Shown here: piece after piece, positions 26,112-34,956 of the stretch
Numbering within the stretch: position 1 is the stretch's first letter
Layout: every line of letters starts with the position of its first letter
NCBI RefSeq assembly: GCF_002157895.1
Contig: NZ_CP021377.1
Location: 496,001-560,000 of the forward strand
From: Oceanisphaera profunda
GTDB taxonomy: Bacteria; Pseudomonadota; Gammaproteobacteria; Enterobacterales; Aeromonadaceae
Direction: 5' to 3'
DNA length: 64,000 bases
Made by a program: the position numbers and the translations under genes
The notes under the pieces: model-generated
Databases searched by the model: none
What the model was told of the DNA's origin: nothing
Seen by the model: only the letters and a program-made list of their open reading frames with translations

Positions 26112-27826
26112 AGCTCAGGCCCCAAGGTAAAGTGAATTCGCATCGGCACTTCCTCTTCGGAGACACCAAAGGCTAGATCGATACGTACCGGTCCTACTGG
26201 CGTTTGCCAGCGTACCCCCACACCGGTGCCCACTTTCCAGTCTTCGCGATAGTCGTTGGTGGCGGTACCCGTATCGACGAAGGTGGCCAAGCGCCATTTT
26301 TCGGCAATTTTGTAATCGTATTCCAGACTCAGCGCCGTGGCATATTTAGCCCCTAAGCGATCGCCGTTTTCATCCAGCGGGGTAATAGACTCATAGCTAA
26401 AACCGCGCACCGTCAAATCACCACCGGTAAAAAAGCGCAGTGATGGTGGCAAATCTTCTATTTCATCCACCCATACCGCGCCCTGCTCGGCGCGAGCAAT
26501 CAGCCGTTGCCCTTCCGTTACGGTACGCAGCCATTTGGTCCGGCCAAACACCCGCACAAAGCGAGTATCTGAGCCCCACCAAGGTTCGGATAACTCAAGT
26601 ATCCCAGTTTGCGAATCTCCCCAGTAGGCATCTAGACCGCCTTTAACTCGGGTACGGCTGTAAGACACGCCCGGAATCAGCAAGAAGCTTTCACCTTCTT
26701 GCTTACCTTGGGTATAAGACTCAAATTCGGAACGAATAAATACATCTCGCGTCCAGTCATCAGGATCTTTATCGAAGCGGTGCACCGATGCGACCACGCG
26801 ATCACTCTGGGTGTCATCTTGGTTGAGCATCTGATAGCCGCCTTGCACCGTGTAATAGTGATTGAGCGGGTTGCCACGCGGAATTTTATAGACCACGGTA
26901 ATGTCTTGTTTGGGTTCTGACACTTTGAGATTGGTTTGTAAGCTGTGACCTAAGCTATTAATCCAAGGTTTATCCCAGCTGCTCGAAAATCGAGGGCCTT
27001 CATCGGTAGAAAAGCCAACGCCCACTTCCACTTCGTTATTCGCCTTGGCGCGCAGTGTCACATACAAAGGAATGCGATGCTCTTCATCGGCCTCGGCCAC
27101 GTTGGGCTGAACTTCTACGCGGCGAAAATAACCGGTGGTCGATAATGAGCGGCTCAAGCCGGAGAGCTTGCTGGCCAAATAGGGATCACCAGGCTTGATG
27201 TCGATTAAAGGATCCAAGATGCGAGCTACGGGTCTATCGGAGTCCAGCACCAACTCACCAAAGCGATAACGCGGGCCTGAGTCAAACAATAAGTTAACGT
27301 CCGCGGCATGGTCTTCGGGGTGAACCAAGACCTGATGCAGCGAATATTGGGCATCAAAATAGCCACGAGACAACCCTAAGCTTAATAAGCTAGCTTTAGT
27401 TTTTTCATAGATATCATGTTGAAATATTTGGTTTTCTTGCAGCGCTAACTGGCTGAGCAGCAGCTCAAATTGCGGATCAGTACTGGCCTCGCCGTTCAGT
27501 GCTAGATTAAGGGTGCGGATACGCACCGGCTCACCAGGCTTAACCTGCACTAACACCCGCTCCGGCTTATTTTTATCGGCAGTAATTTCAATGTCAGGTT
27601 CGTAATAGCCCAATGCTTGCAGGCTAGTAATAACCGCTTGCTGAATGTCTTTGCGAAAACGCGGCAGCTGCTCCGCTTCTATGGGGGGGAGCTGCTCTAA
27701 GTAAATACGGGTGTTATCTTTGAGATCGCCTTTAAGACCTTTTAGGCGAAAGCTAACCTCTTGTGCGTTGGCACTCATGCTCAGCAAGAGCACCGCCAGC
27801 AGCCCCCATAAACTTTTATTCATCAA
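26108..27826 (-). CDS. tamA: Translocation and assembly module outer-membrane protein TamA
   Basis: TamA (572 residues) is an Omp85/BamA-family outer-membrane protein. It has a signal peptide (LWGLLAVLLLSMSANA-QEV), three POTRA domains (about residues 25-265) and a C-terminal beta-barrel. The barrel region has the conserved FFTGGDLTVRGFSYESITP (VRGF in the lid-lock loop) and the closing GPVRIDLAFGVSEEEVPMRIHFTLGPEL. It is the first gene of the tamA-tamB pair. The start is at the second Met of MMN or the first at 27826; the difference is trivial. Confidence 0.95.
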   Translation of the reverse strand: MMNKSLWGLLAVLLLSMSANAQEVSFRLKGLKGDLKDNTRIYLEQLPPIEAEQLPRFRKDIQQAVITSLQALGYYEPDIEITADKNKPERVLVQVKPGEPVRIRTLNLALNGEASTDPQFELLLSQLALQENQIFQHDIYEKTKASLLSLGLSRGYFDAQYSLHQVLVHPEDHAADVNLLFDSGPRYRFGELVLDSDRPVARILDPLIDIKPGDPYLASKLSGLSRSLSTTGYFRRVEVQPNVAEADEEHRIPLYVTLRAKANNEVEVGVGFSTDEGPRFSSSWDKPWINSLGHSLQTNLKVSEPKQDITVVYKIPRGNPLNHYYTVQGGYQMLNQDDTQSDRVVASVHRFDKDPDDWTRDVFIRSEFESYTQGKQEGESFLLIPGVSYSRTRVKGGLDAYWGDSQTGILELSEPWWGSDTRFVRVFGRTKWLRTVTEGQRLIARAEQGAVWVDEIEDLPPSLRFFTGGDLTVRGFSYESITPLDENGDRLGAKYATALSLEYDYKIAEKWRLATFVDTGTATNDYREDWKVGTGVGVRWQTPVGPVRIDLAFGVSEEEVPMRIHFTLGPEL

Positions 27827-28007
27827 CAGCCCTGTTATGTTTGTAATTGGGTAAGTTTAACGCGCTTAATATAACCTGAATCGGCACTTAACCAAGAGCT
27901 AGCGCTAATATTCTTGCTCTAGCCTCATTCTGGTCGCAGAGATTCACCCTAAAGTTCGTTACCGTGGCACACTAGTCGACAATTGCAACCATCTCAGGCT
28001 TGTTGTT

Positions 28008-28652
28008 ATGACTAGATCTCATTGTTCTTATGCCCTATTGGGTTTCGCGGGTTTTAGCGGCAGCGGTAAAACCACCTTACTGCGACAACTGGTGCATTTA
28101 CTTAGCCAACGAGGGCTGCGCATCGGGCTGATTAAGCACACTCATCATGATGTAGAGCAAGACCGGCCGGGTAAAGATAGTTTTGAGCTGCGCCATGCAG
28201 GCGCTCAGCAATGCTTATTAGCCGGACCTAAGCGTACTATTGTCACCTTTGAGAACCCCATTGCGCAAGAGCCTGACTTATATGAATCTCTTGCTCGGCT
28301 GCGCTTAGACCAACTCGACTTGATATTGGTCGAGGGCTTTCGTGACGCGACTATTAACAAAATAGAAGTACACAGACCCGCATGCCAAAGGCCGCTGCTC
28401 TGTCAGCAAGACCCGCATATTTTAGCGCTGGCTACCGACGATCTAACACTAAGCTCGCCCGTGCCTTTACTGGACCTAAACGATGCCGTAGCTATTGCTG
28501 AGCAGATAATGCTGTGGTGGCAAACGGGACGTTTGCGCGGGCCGGCACTGTCAGTTTTTCACCCGCAGGATAGCCACAGCGGCGCCGATAGTTCGCATAC
28601 AACCAAGGGTGTTGACGATGGTAATGCTGATGCCGCGCCTGGGCGGGTATAA
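28008..28652 (+). CDS. mobB: Molybdopterin-guanine dinucleotide biosynthesis adaptor MobB
   Basis: MobB is a GTP-binding P-loop protein that assists guanylylation of molybdopterin, the cofactor used by NapA. The Walker A motif GFSGSGKTTLL is near residue 15; LIKHTHHD, FELRHAGAQQCL and DLILVEGFRDATINKIEVHR are MobB hallmarks. The MobB domain ends near residue 175 (AIAEQIMLWWQ). The remaining ~40 residues are low-complexity and overlap the oppositely oriented msrA-like gene by 161 bases, so this tail is unusual. No mobA is adjacent. The start follows no strong ribosome site (CTTGTT). Confidence 0.88.
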   Translation: MTRSHCSYALLGFAGFSGSGKTTLLRQLVHLLSQRGLRIGLIKHTHHDVEQDRPGKDSFELRHAGAQQCLLAGPKRTIVTFENPIAQEPDLYESLARLRLDQLDLILVEGFRDATINKIEVHRPACQRPLLCQQDPHILALATDDLTLSSPVPLLDLNDAVAIAEQIMLWWQTGRLRGPALSVFHPQDSHSGADSSHTTKGVDDGNADAAPGRV

Positions 28653-29133
28653 AGTCGCCTACGGGTAAAATGCGTACCGCCAGCTTACGCTCTAACTTAG
28701 ATGTGTCTAACTTAGAGCTGCCGAGCGTCGAACCTTCTAGCTTAGAGCCTTCGAGTATCAGAGCCTGCTGAGCACGACTTTGCTGGGCCCAGCGCTGCTG
28801 CAGCGGCGTTTGCACATAGAGGGCGGGGCTAAATTCGGCACCCCGATCGCAATATTGCCCTTGGCCATCTTTCGCATCAACGGCCGCCCAATATAAGGTC
28901 AACAAGTCACCGTAGCCGATAAGCTTGGCATCGTATTCCACCCGCACCACTTGGCGGCGGGTGTGCTGACGACTGGATTGTATCCAGCCCACATCAAGTT
29001 GCTTAATGCCCTCTCGCTCGGCAAACAAGGCTTCCATCACCCAAAAACTGCCGCCGGCAAATATCGCCTGAGCCGCTAACAGCGGGCCACTGATACTGAA
29101 CATCATCAACGCCATCAGTAAATTTTTTATCAC
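28492..29133 (-). CDS. Secreted MsrA-like protein with catalytic Cys replaced by Ser
   Basis: The 213-residue protein has a signal peptide (IKNLLMALMMFSISGPLLAA-Q) and an MsrA fold: AIFAGGSFWVMEALF at the active site, QYCDRGAEFSPALYV, and HQHYHRQHPWLY toward the end. In methionine sulfoxide reductase A the motif is GCFW; here it is GSFW (Ser29, codon AGT at 29049-29047). Peroxide-type chemistry by the normal mechanism is therefore unlikely. A low-complexity segment of repeated xSKLE/xSTLG/DTSKLE units (DNA near 28690-28755) interrupts the domain. The 3' end runs 161 bases into mobB. It may be a decaying paralogue or a binding protein. Confidence 0.8.
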   Translation of the reverse strand: MIKNLLMALMMFSISGPLLAAQAIFAGGSFWVMEALFAEREGIKQLDVGWIQSSRQHTRRQVVRVEYDAKLIGYGDLLTLYWAAVDAKDGQGQYCDRGAEFSPALYVQTPLQQRWAQQSRAQQALILEGSKLEGSTLGSSKLDTSKLERKLAVRILPVGDFIPAQARHQHYHRQHPWLYANYRRRCGYPAGEKLTVPARANVPFATTALSAQQ

Positions 29134-29210
29134 TTACCATCCTTTTTCAAACGGGCCTTGGTTGCTCTACTTACCTGTACTTATAGTGCAGTTCGGCCCC
29201 TGTCCGCTTA

Positions 29211-29262
29211 GCGACTTAGCGACTTAGCGACTTAGCGACTTAGCGACTTAGCGACTTAGCGA
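29211..29262. repeat. Octanucleotide tandem repeat (GCGACTTA)
   Basis: Six perfect copies of GCGACTTA (29211-29258) are followed by a partial unit GCGA, and a degenerate unit precedes them. It lies between the msrA-like gene and the class A PBP gene, upstream of both. Length is a simple-sequence candidate for slippage, but it is not inside a coding frame. Confidence 0.9.
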
Positions 29263-29617
29263 AGAGTATGCTAACCGAATGCCCTTAGATGAAAACTCTT
29301 TTTAATGTTTCAGGCTCATGTTTGGACACCCAACGCTCGACTTTAGGCGTCATATTGGAGATTACCCTACGCCTTTAAACCCCCAAGCCTCGACACTCGG
29401 TAAGCCTTTGATACCGCGCCTTAACACACATTTATTACTCGTTTTCGATATTACACGCATTGTAATGCTTTATTACATGGGCGGTAGTAGACTGCCCCCG
29501 ATCAAACCTAGGTCAAAAAAATAAAAATAATTCTTCGTTATCAGTACTTAAGCCGAACACACAGCTAAGCTTTTACTATAAGAAGCCCTAATACTTGGTG
29601 GCGCTAAGGGGTCATTG
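29263..29617. other. Intergenic region upstream of the PBP gene
   Basis: This region of about 350 bases is without a supported gene. A 68-codon frame within it has no ribosome site or recognisable product. It presumably holds the PBP promoter. Confidence 0.4.
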
Positions 29618-32600
29618 ATGGGAACAGTACCAAACGTTGAACAAGCCACACTGCACAGCACTGAGCCAGCTCCTACTGTGACTCGGCGACGGTATTGGCG
29701 ACTATTTTTTTGGCTACTCGTGCTCGCCATCCTCACGACGGCAGGCGGACTGCTGGCTTATGAGATGCGTACCTCTTGGTTGCAGGCCCGCGAGATCCCG
29801 CGCTACGCCAACAGCTTAAGCTATTCATTGGAGCCAGGATCCAGTGAAGCGATCAGCTTTCCCAAACATGGTCCTTTCGATCAACGCTTAGGCTACGCTC
29901 GCTTGCCGGATTTATTGGCGCGCCTTAAAAACCAACAGTTTATGATTACTCAACAGGTGCAGTTTTCACCCGCGCTGCAACAATATACCAGTCATGGTCT
30001 GTTTCCTCCTTACTTAGAGAAAACCCAGACCGGGCTATTTGTAGGCGATTGTCGCCGTGAGCCTATCTATGACTACCTTTATCCACAGCGCCATTACAGG
30101 GACTTTGCCAGCATTGCTCCCTTGGTGGTGAACACGCTGTTATTTATTGAAAACCGCGACTTGTTAAGCTCGGACTTTCCGGCCATTAACCCCGCCGTAG
30201 ATTGGCCGCGTTTTACTAAGGCGGCATTGTCCCAATTAGGCCGTGCGCTCGATCTGCAAGATGACTCGGCCGGCGGCAGTACCTTGGCCACGCAAATAGA
30301 AAAATTTCGCCACTCTCCTGGCGGTAGAACCCAATCGGCCAGTGAAAAACTGCGCCAGATGATTTCCGCCAGTGTGCGCGCCTATCAAAATGGCCCCGAG
30401 ACCTTAGCGGCACGCCAAAATATTGCCCTCGCCTATTTAAACTCGGTGCCATTGGCAGCCGCCCCCGGCCACGGTGAAATTAACGGCATCGGCGATGGTC
30501 TTTGGTTATGGTTTGGCGCCGAGCTGGATGAAGTAAACCGCTTATTAGATGCAAACGCAGCGCCCACCGAGCAACTTGCTGAGCAAGGCTTGGCGCTGCG
30601 CCAAGTGATAGCATTAATGATTGCCCAACGCCGCCCCTCTTATTACTTACATTCAGGGCGCGAGGATTTACACCAGTTAACCGACAGTTATCTGCGCATA
30701 CAAGCGCAGGCAGACATGATAAGCCTAGCCTTGCGCGATGCGGCCTTGACTCAACGGCTGGAGTTTCGTAATTTCAGTACGCATCCTGTTACCCAATATG
30801 TAGAAAACAGCAAAACCCTATTAGTGACCCGGGGCCGCTTAGCTAACTTACTGGGCATGTCATTTTATGAACTGGACCGCTTAGACTTATCCGCCAGCAC
30901 CACGCTCAATGCCGAGTTACAGCAAAAAGTGACCGATTACTTACAACAACTGGCGGATCCTGATGTGGCCCGCGCCATCGGTTTATACGGCGAGCGCTTG
31001 TTATCACCGGAAAAAACTGCCGATGTGCGCTACAGTTTTACGCTGTTTGAGCGTGGCCAGCAGGGTTTTTATGTGCGAGTGCAAACCGATAACACCTTAC
31101 AGCCTTTTGATATTAACGAAGGCAGCAAGTTGGAGCTGGGCTCTACCGCTAAGCTCAGGGTGATGGCCACCTATCTAGAGATTATTGCCGAGTTACACCA
31201 GCAATATGCAGGCTTTTCACCAGAAAAATTGCGCGAGCTTAAACCCGCGACCCAAGATTATTTGAGCCAGTGGGCGATTCAATACTTATTACGCAACTCA
31301 GACCGCGCCTTGCCGCCCATGCTGGATGCAGCCTTAGCGCGGCGCTATTCCGCCAGTACCGGCGAGCGATTCTTTACCGGCGGCGGCTTGCATACCTTTA
31401 ATAACTTTCGCCGCCAAGATAATAGCCGAAACCCGACCATGATTGAGGCGCTGCGCGAGTCTATTAACCTGCCCTTTATTCGGGTAATGCGCGATATTGT
31501 GCGCTACAGCATTTATCAAAATGAAAACCGTGCACAACTGCTGAGTGATGATAAAAACCCTGAACGCCAAGCGTATTTAAGCCGCTTTGCCGACCGCGAA
31601 GGTCGAGTATTTTTACTGCGCTTTTGGCGTAAATACCAAAACAAAACTACCGATGAGCAGTTAAATCATTTCTTTGATGGCCTGCGCCCCACCGCCACTC
31701 GCTTAGCGGCGGTGCACCGTTATTTATTACCGAACGCCAGCCGAGCTGAATTTGATGCCTTTATCAAACAGCGTTTACCAAGTGCGGCGCTCAATGAAAA
31801 AAGGCTGCAGCAACTATACGACAGCTATGGACCCGGTGCTTATAACCTTGCAGATCAAGGCTACATTGCTCGTGTGCACCCGTTAGAGCTGTGGTTATTA
31901 AGTTATCTGCAGCAGCACCCAGAGACGCGCTTTAGTGACGCCGCCGATGCCAGTATTGAGCAGCGCCAAGAGGTGTACGCTTGGTTATTTAAAACCCGCC
32001 ACCGCAGTGCGCGTGACTCTCGTATTCGCACCATGTTGGAGATCGAAGCCTTTAGCGATATTCATCAACGTTGGCAGCAGCTGGGCTTTCCGTTTGATAG
32101 TTTAGTGCCCTCACTGGCCACCGCCATTGGTAGCTCTGGCGACAAACCAGTAGCACTGGCAGAGCTAGTGGGTATTATTTTAAACGATGGCATACGCCTG
32201 CCGACGGTGCGCATGGATCAACTGCACTTTGCTGCCAATACGCCTTATGAAACTCAGCTGGCACCGCAATTACAGCAAGCGAAACGCGTGATGCATAAAG
32301 ACGTGGCAGTCGTGTTGAAAAATGCGCTGTCGCAAGTGGTAGAAGGCGGAACCGCGCGCCGCTTGCAAGGCAGCTTTACCTCCAGCGATGGCAACCCGCT
32401 CACCTTAGGGGGTAAAACCGGCACCGGTGACAATCGTATTCAAACCGTGAGTCGTTATGGCCAAGTGCTCACCTCTCAGGCCCGTAACCGCACCGCCACT
32501 TTTGTGTTTTATTTGGGCGAACACCATTTTGGTACCCTGACCGCCTACGTACCGGGCTCAGAGTCAGATAAATTTACCTTTACCTCGGCGCTACCGGTAC

Positions 32601-32779
32601 AAGTATTAAAAGGCATGGAGCCGCTATTGCGCCCCTACCTTAATGCCGGTAACCACAGCGGTTGTACTGCACCAGAAATTACCGGCTCAGGCGTCATCGA
32701 CCCCGATCTGTTGGAACTAAAAGCGCTGGTATTTAACACTTCCACTACTGATAATTTAGTCAGTCGCACCAGCCAGTGA
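29618..32779 (+). CDS. Divergent bifunctional class A penicillin-binding protein
   Basis: The 1053-residue protein has one N-terminal membrane anchor (about residues 28-48). A GT51 glycosyltransferase domain follows, with catalytic Glu in LFIENRDLL (near 177), GGSTLATQ (near 219) and RQNIALAYLNSVPL. The transpeptidase domain has SxxK at Ser509 (STAK), SxN at 615-617 (SIN) and KTG at 933-935. All motifs are present, but the SxN-KTG distance (over 300 residues) is far longer than usual, so a large insertion is present. It is unlike PBP1A/1B/1C in overall sequence. Start at ATG 29618 with AAGGGGTCATTG. The terminator follows at 32804. Confidence 0.85.
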   Translation: MGTVPNVEQATLHSTEPAPTVTRRRYWRLFFWLLVLAILTTAGGLLAYEMRTSWLQAREIPRYANSLSYSLEPGSSEAISFPKHGPFDQRLGYARLPDLLARLKNQQFMITQQVQFSPALQQYTSHGLFPPYLEKTQTGLFVGDCRREPIYDYLYPQRHYRDFASIAPLVVNTLLFIENRDLLSSDFPAINPAVDWPRFTKAALSQLGRALDLQDDSAGGSTLATQIEKFRHSPGGRTQSASEKLRQMISASVRAYQNGPETLAARQNIALAYLNSVPLAAAPGHGEINGIGDGLWLWFGAELDEVNRLLDANAAPTEQLAEQGLALRQVIALMIAQRRPSYYLHSGREDLHQLTDSYLRIQAQADMISLALRDAALTQRLEFRNFSTHPVTQYVENSKTLLVTRGRLANLLGMSFYELDRLDLSASTTLNAELQQKVTDYLQQLADPDVARAIGLYGERLLSPEKTADVRYSFTLFERGQQGFYVRVQTDNTLQPFDINEGSKLELGSTAKLRVMATYLEIIAELHQQYAGFSPEKLRELKPATQDYLSQWAIQYLLRNSDRALPPMLDAALARRYSASTGERFFTGGGLHTFNNFRRQDNSRNPTMIEALRESINLPFIRVMRDIVRYSIYQNENRAQLLSDDKNPERQAYLSRFADREGRVFLLRFWRKYQNKTTDEQLNHFFDGLRPTATRLAAVHRYLLPNASRAEFDAFIKQRLPSAALNEKRLQQLYDSYGPGAYNLADQGYIARVHPLELWLLSYLQQHPETRFSDAADASIEQRQEVYAWLFKTRHRSARDSRIRTMLEIEAFSDIHQRWQQLGFPFDSLVPSLATAIGSSGDKPVALAELVGIILNDGIRLPTVRMDQLHFAANTPYETQLAPQLQQAKRVMHKDVAVVLKNALSQVVEGGTARRLQGSFTSSDGNPLTLGGKTGTGDNRIQTVSRYGQVLTSQARNRTATFVFYLGEHHFGTLTAYVPGSESDKFTFTSALPVQVLKGMEPLLRPYLNAGNHSGCTAPEITGSGVIDPDLLELKALVFNTSTTDNLVSRTSQ

Positions 32780-32803
32780 GCTCACTCATCCAACCACTAT
32801 CTT

Positions 32804-32831
32804 AAAAGAGGCGCTTAGCGCCTCTTTTTTT
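32804..32831 (+). terminator. Rho-independent terminator of the PBP gene
   Basis: The 7-bp stem GAGGCGC (32808-32814) with GCGCCTC (32818-32824) has a 3-base loop. It is preceded by AAAA and followed by TTTTTT. Confidence 0.85.
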
Positions 32832-32936
32832 ACCCGCTATAAATTGTTTGCTGCATTTTCCTCAAGCTGCACACATTACCTAGTGAGTATGCTTTTGCTA
32901 ACATAAGCGACTTTTTGCCGTTAACGGAAGCTTGTT

Positions 32937-34013
32937 ATGCCTGATGTTTCTCCGCCTAAGCCCAGCACTTTGCCTGGGCCTTATTTACCCCTGATCCCCT
33001 CATTGGCTAATCCCATCTTGCAGGCAGAACTGACGGAGCGCATTAACGGCAAAACCAAACCGCTCGGCGCTTTGGGCCAGTTAGAGCGGTTAGCGCTGCA
33101 ACTAGGCATGATCCAAAACAGCAACCAGCCCAACTTAAGCCAGCCACAAATTTGCGTATTTGCCGCCGACCATGGCCTTGCTCGCCATGGTACTTCGGCC
33201 TACCCCAGCGCCGTGACCGCACAAATGGTGCACAATATTTTAAGGGGTGGTGCGGCCATTAGCGTGTTTGCGCGCCAGCACGTCATCAACCTGCAAGTAG
33301 TGGACGCAGGCGTGGCCACAGATTTGCCCGCTCATCCGCAATTGCTCAATCATAAAATACGCCATGCCAGCCGTGATGCGCTTACCGAGCCCGCCATGAG
33401 CGATGATGAATGCATGGCGGCACTGAAAACGGGCATGGCCATCGTCCGTCAACTGCCGGGCAATATTTTAATGGTGGGTGAGATGGGCATCGGCAACACC
33501 TCAGCCGCCAGTTTATTGCTCGCACGCTTAGGTAAACTGCCCTTAAGTGCGTGCATTGGTCGTGGCACTGGGCTGGACGACGCAGGTTTAAGCCATAAAG
33601 AGCACATTCTCACGCAAGTGCTGGCGCGCCACACAAACGCTTGCTCCCCCTTTGCAGCACTGGCCGCACTGGGTGGATTAGAAATAGCCATGATGACAGG
33701 CGCGCTTATTGAAGCGGCGAGCCAAAGACGCATCTTATTGATGGACGGCTTTATTGCCGGCGTCGCCCTACTGGTGGCCGAGCAGCTAGCTCCAGGCGTA
33801 TGCCAATATGCGGTGTTTGCGCATCAATCGGCCGAGCCTGGTCATCGCCATCTATTGGCACTGTTAGACGCCGAACCGCTGTTACAATTACAACTGCGCT
33901 TAGGAGAAGGCAGTGGTGCCGCACTGGCCTACCCGTTATTGCAATCCGCTTGTTTGTTTTTAAGCCAAATGGCCAGCTTTAAAGATGCCGGCATTAGCGA
34001 GCAAGCGCAATAA
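32937..34013 (+). CDS. cobT: Nicotinate-nucleotide--dimethylbenzimidazole phosphoribosyltransferase CobT
   Basis: CobT (358 residues) makes alpha-ribazole phosphate from nicotinate mononucleotide and dimethylbenzimidazole, for the lower ligand of cobalamin. Conserved text: INGKTKPLGALGQLERLALQ, FAADHGLARHGTSAYPSAVTAQMV, GEMGIGNTSAASL, and FAHQSAEPGH near the end. The C-terminal catalytic Glu lies in RLGEGSGAAL. It overlaps cobS by one base (TAATG), so the pair is translationally coupled. Lower-ligand assembly is encoded here, but no corrin-ring genes are in the window. Confidence 0.96.
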   Translation: MPDVSPPKPSTLPGPYLPLIPSLANPILQAELTERINGKTKPLGALGQLERLALQLGMIQNSNQPNLSQPQICVFAADHGLARHGTSAYPSAVTAQMVHNILRGGAAISVFARQHVINLQVVDAGVATDLPAHPQLLNHKIRHASRDALTEPAMSDDECMAALKTGMAIVRQLPGNILMVGEMGIGNTSAASLLLARLGKLPLSACIGRGTGLDDAGLSHKEHILTQVLARHTNACSPFAALAALGGLEIAMMTGALIEAASQRRILLMDGFIAGVALLVAEQLAPGVCQYAVFAHQSAEPGHRHLLALLDAEPLLQLQLRLGEGSGAALAYPLLQSACLFLSQMASFKDAGISEQAQ

Positions 34014-34837
34014 TGACAGCACTCACCTTCACTCAGCGCTTAACCCAATTACTGGTACAAGAAGGCCGCTTATTACTGGTGGCCATGCAATTTTTAACTC
34101 GCCTACCGGTGCCGGCTTTTAAGCACTATCAAGCTCAATGGTTGCACCAAAGCAGTCGGCATTTTCCCGCCGTGGGGCTCTTAGTAGGTTTGCTGTGTGC
34201 CGGCACTTTTTGGCTAAGCTGGCTGTTGTTTACCCCCTTAGTCGCCGCCGTGGCCTGCACGGCGCTGGGCATAAAAATCACCGGAGCCTTTCATGAAGAT
34301 GGCTTGGCCGATACCTGCGACGGTTTAGGCGGAGGCCTAACCCGTGAGCGAACGCTGACCATAATGAAAGACTCACGACTCGGCGCCTTTGGCACCTTGG
34401 GCTTAGTGATGGCGCTCTTGCTTAAAGTCAGCTTGCTGGCCAGCATGAGCTTGCCGATAGCGCTGATTGCCTTGGTGATCGGTCATGGGGCTTCACGTTT
34501 ATGCTGCATCAGCCTACTGGCACTGCTGCCCTACGGCGGTGAGCTTGAACATGCCAAGGCCAAACCCATGGCGCAACAACTCACTCCCCTGCAAGGATTA
34601 CTGAGTGCCGGCTGGCTGCTATTAGCATTCGTGATTATCAGTGCGGCTTGGCCTCTCGCCATGGCGCAGATAAGTGTCGGCCACTGGCTACTGGCATTGT
34701 TGTTCGCCTTGCTGGCCACCACCTATATGTACCGCTTACTGGCGCGACGCTTAGGCGGCTACACGGGGGATGGCTTAGGCGCGACCCAGCAGCTCAGCGA
34801 GCTGGCGATTTATGCGGGTCTAGCTGTAGGGCTGTGA
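34013..34837 (+). CDS. cobS: Adenosylcobinamide-GDP ribazoletransferase CobS
   Basis: CobS (274 residues) is a polytopic inner-membrane enzyme joining alpha-ribazole to adenosylcobinamide-GDP. Hallmarks: FLTRLPVP near the N-terminus, the metal-binding cluster FHEDGLADTCDGLGGG, KDSRLGAFG, and GGYTGDGLGATQQ toward the end. About six hydrophobic spans are visible. It starts at the ATG overlapping the cobT stop. Confidence 0.96.
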   Translation: MTALTFTQRLTQLLVQEGRLLLVAMQFLTRLPVPAFKHYQAQWLHQSSRHFPAVGLLVGLLCAGTFWLSWLLFTPLVAAVACTALGIKITGAFHEDGLADTCDGLGGGLTRERTLTIMKDSRLGAFGTLGLVMALLLKVSLLASMSLPIALIALVIGHGASRLCCISLLALLPYGGELEHAKAKPMAQQLTPLQGLLSAGWLLLAFVIISAAWPLAMAQISVGHWLLALLFALLATTYMYRLLARRLGGYTGDGLGATQQLSELAIYAGLAVGL

Positions 34838-34877
34838 AGCGTGAAGAGAACGATAACACCAAACCCATAACTATTTT

Positions 34878-34918
34878 TGCCACGGAATACACGGAAAAAT
34901 AGAGATCAGATCTGAAAA
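34878..34918. repeat. Third, shortened copy of the 3.7-kb repeat (inverse)
   Basis: On the minus strand this reads TTTTTCAGATCTGATCTCTATTTTTCCGTGTATTCCGTGGC, matching the core of the two copies at 3681 and 3920 but with fewer TTCCGTGTA units. It sits between cobS and cobC. Confidence 0.8.
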
Positions 34919-34956
34919 ATATTATGAGTAAGAGCTAAAAAAAAGCAGGAGCTGTG

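Noticed and set aside
29211-29262. CRISPR-like array
   Set aside because: It is a simple 8-base tandem repeat with no spacers, and no cas genes are nearby. No CRISPR array was seen anywhere in the window.
29318-29524. 68-codon ORF upstream of the PBP gene
   Set aside because: It has no ribosome site, no signal or domain, and poor codon pattern.
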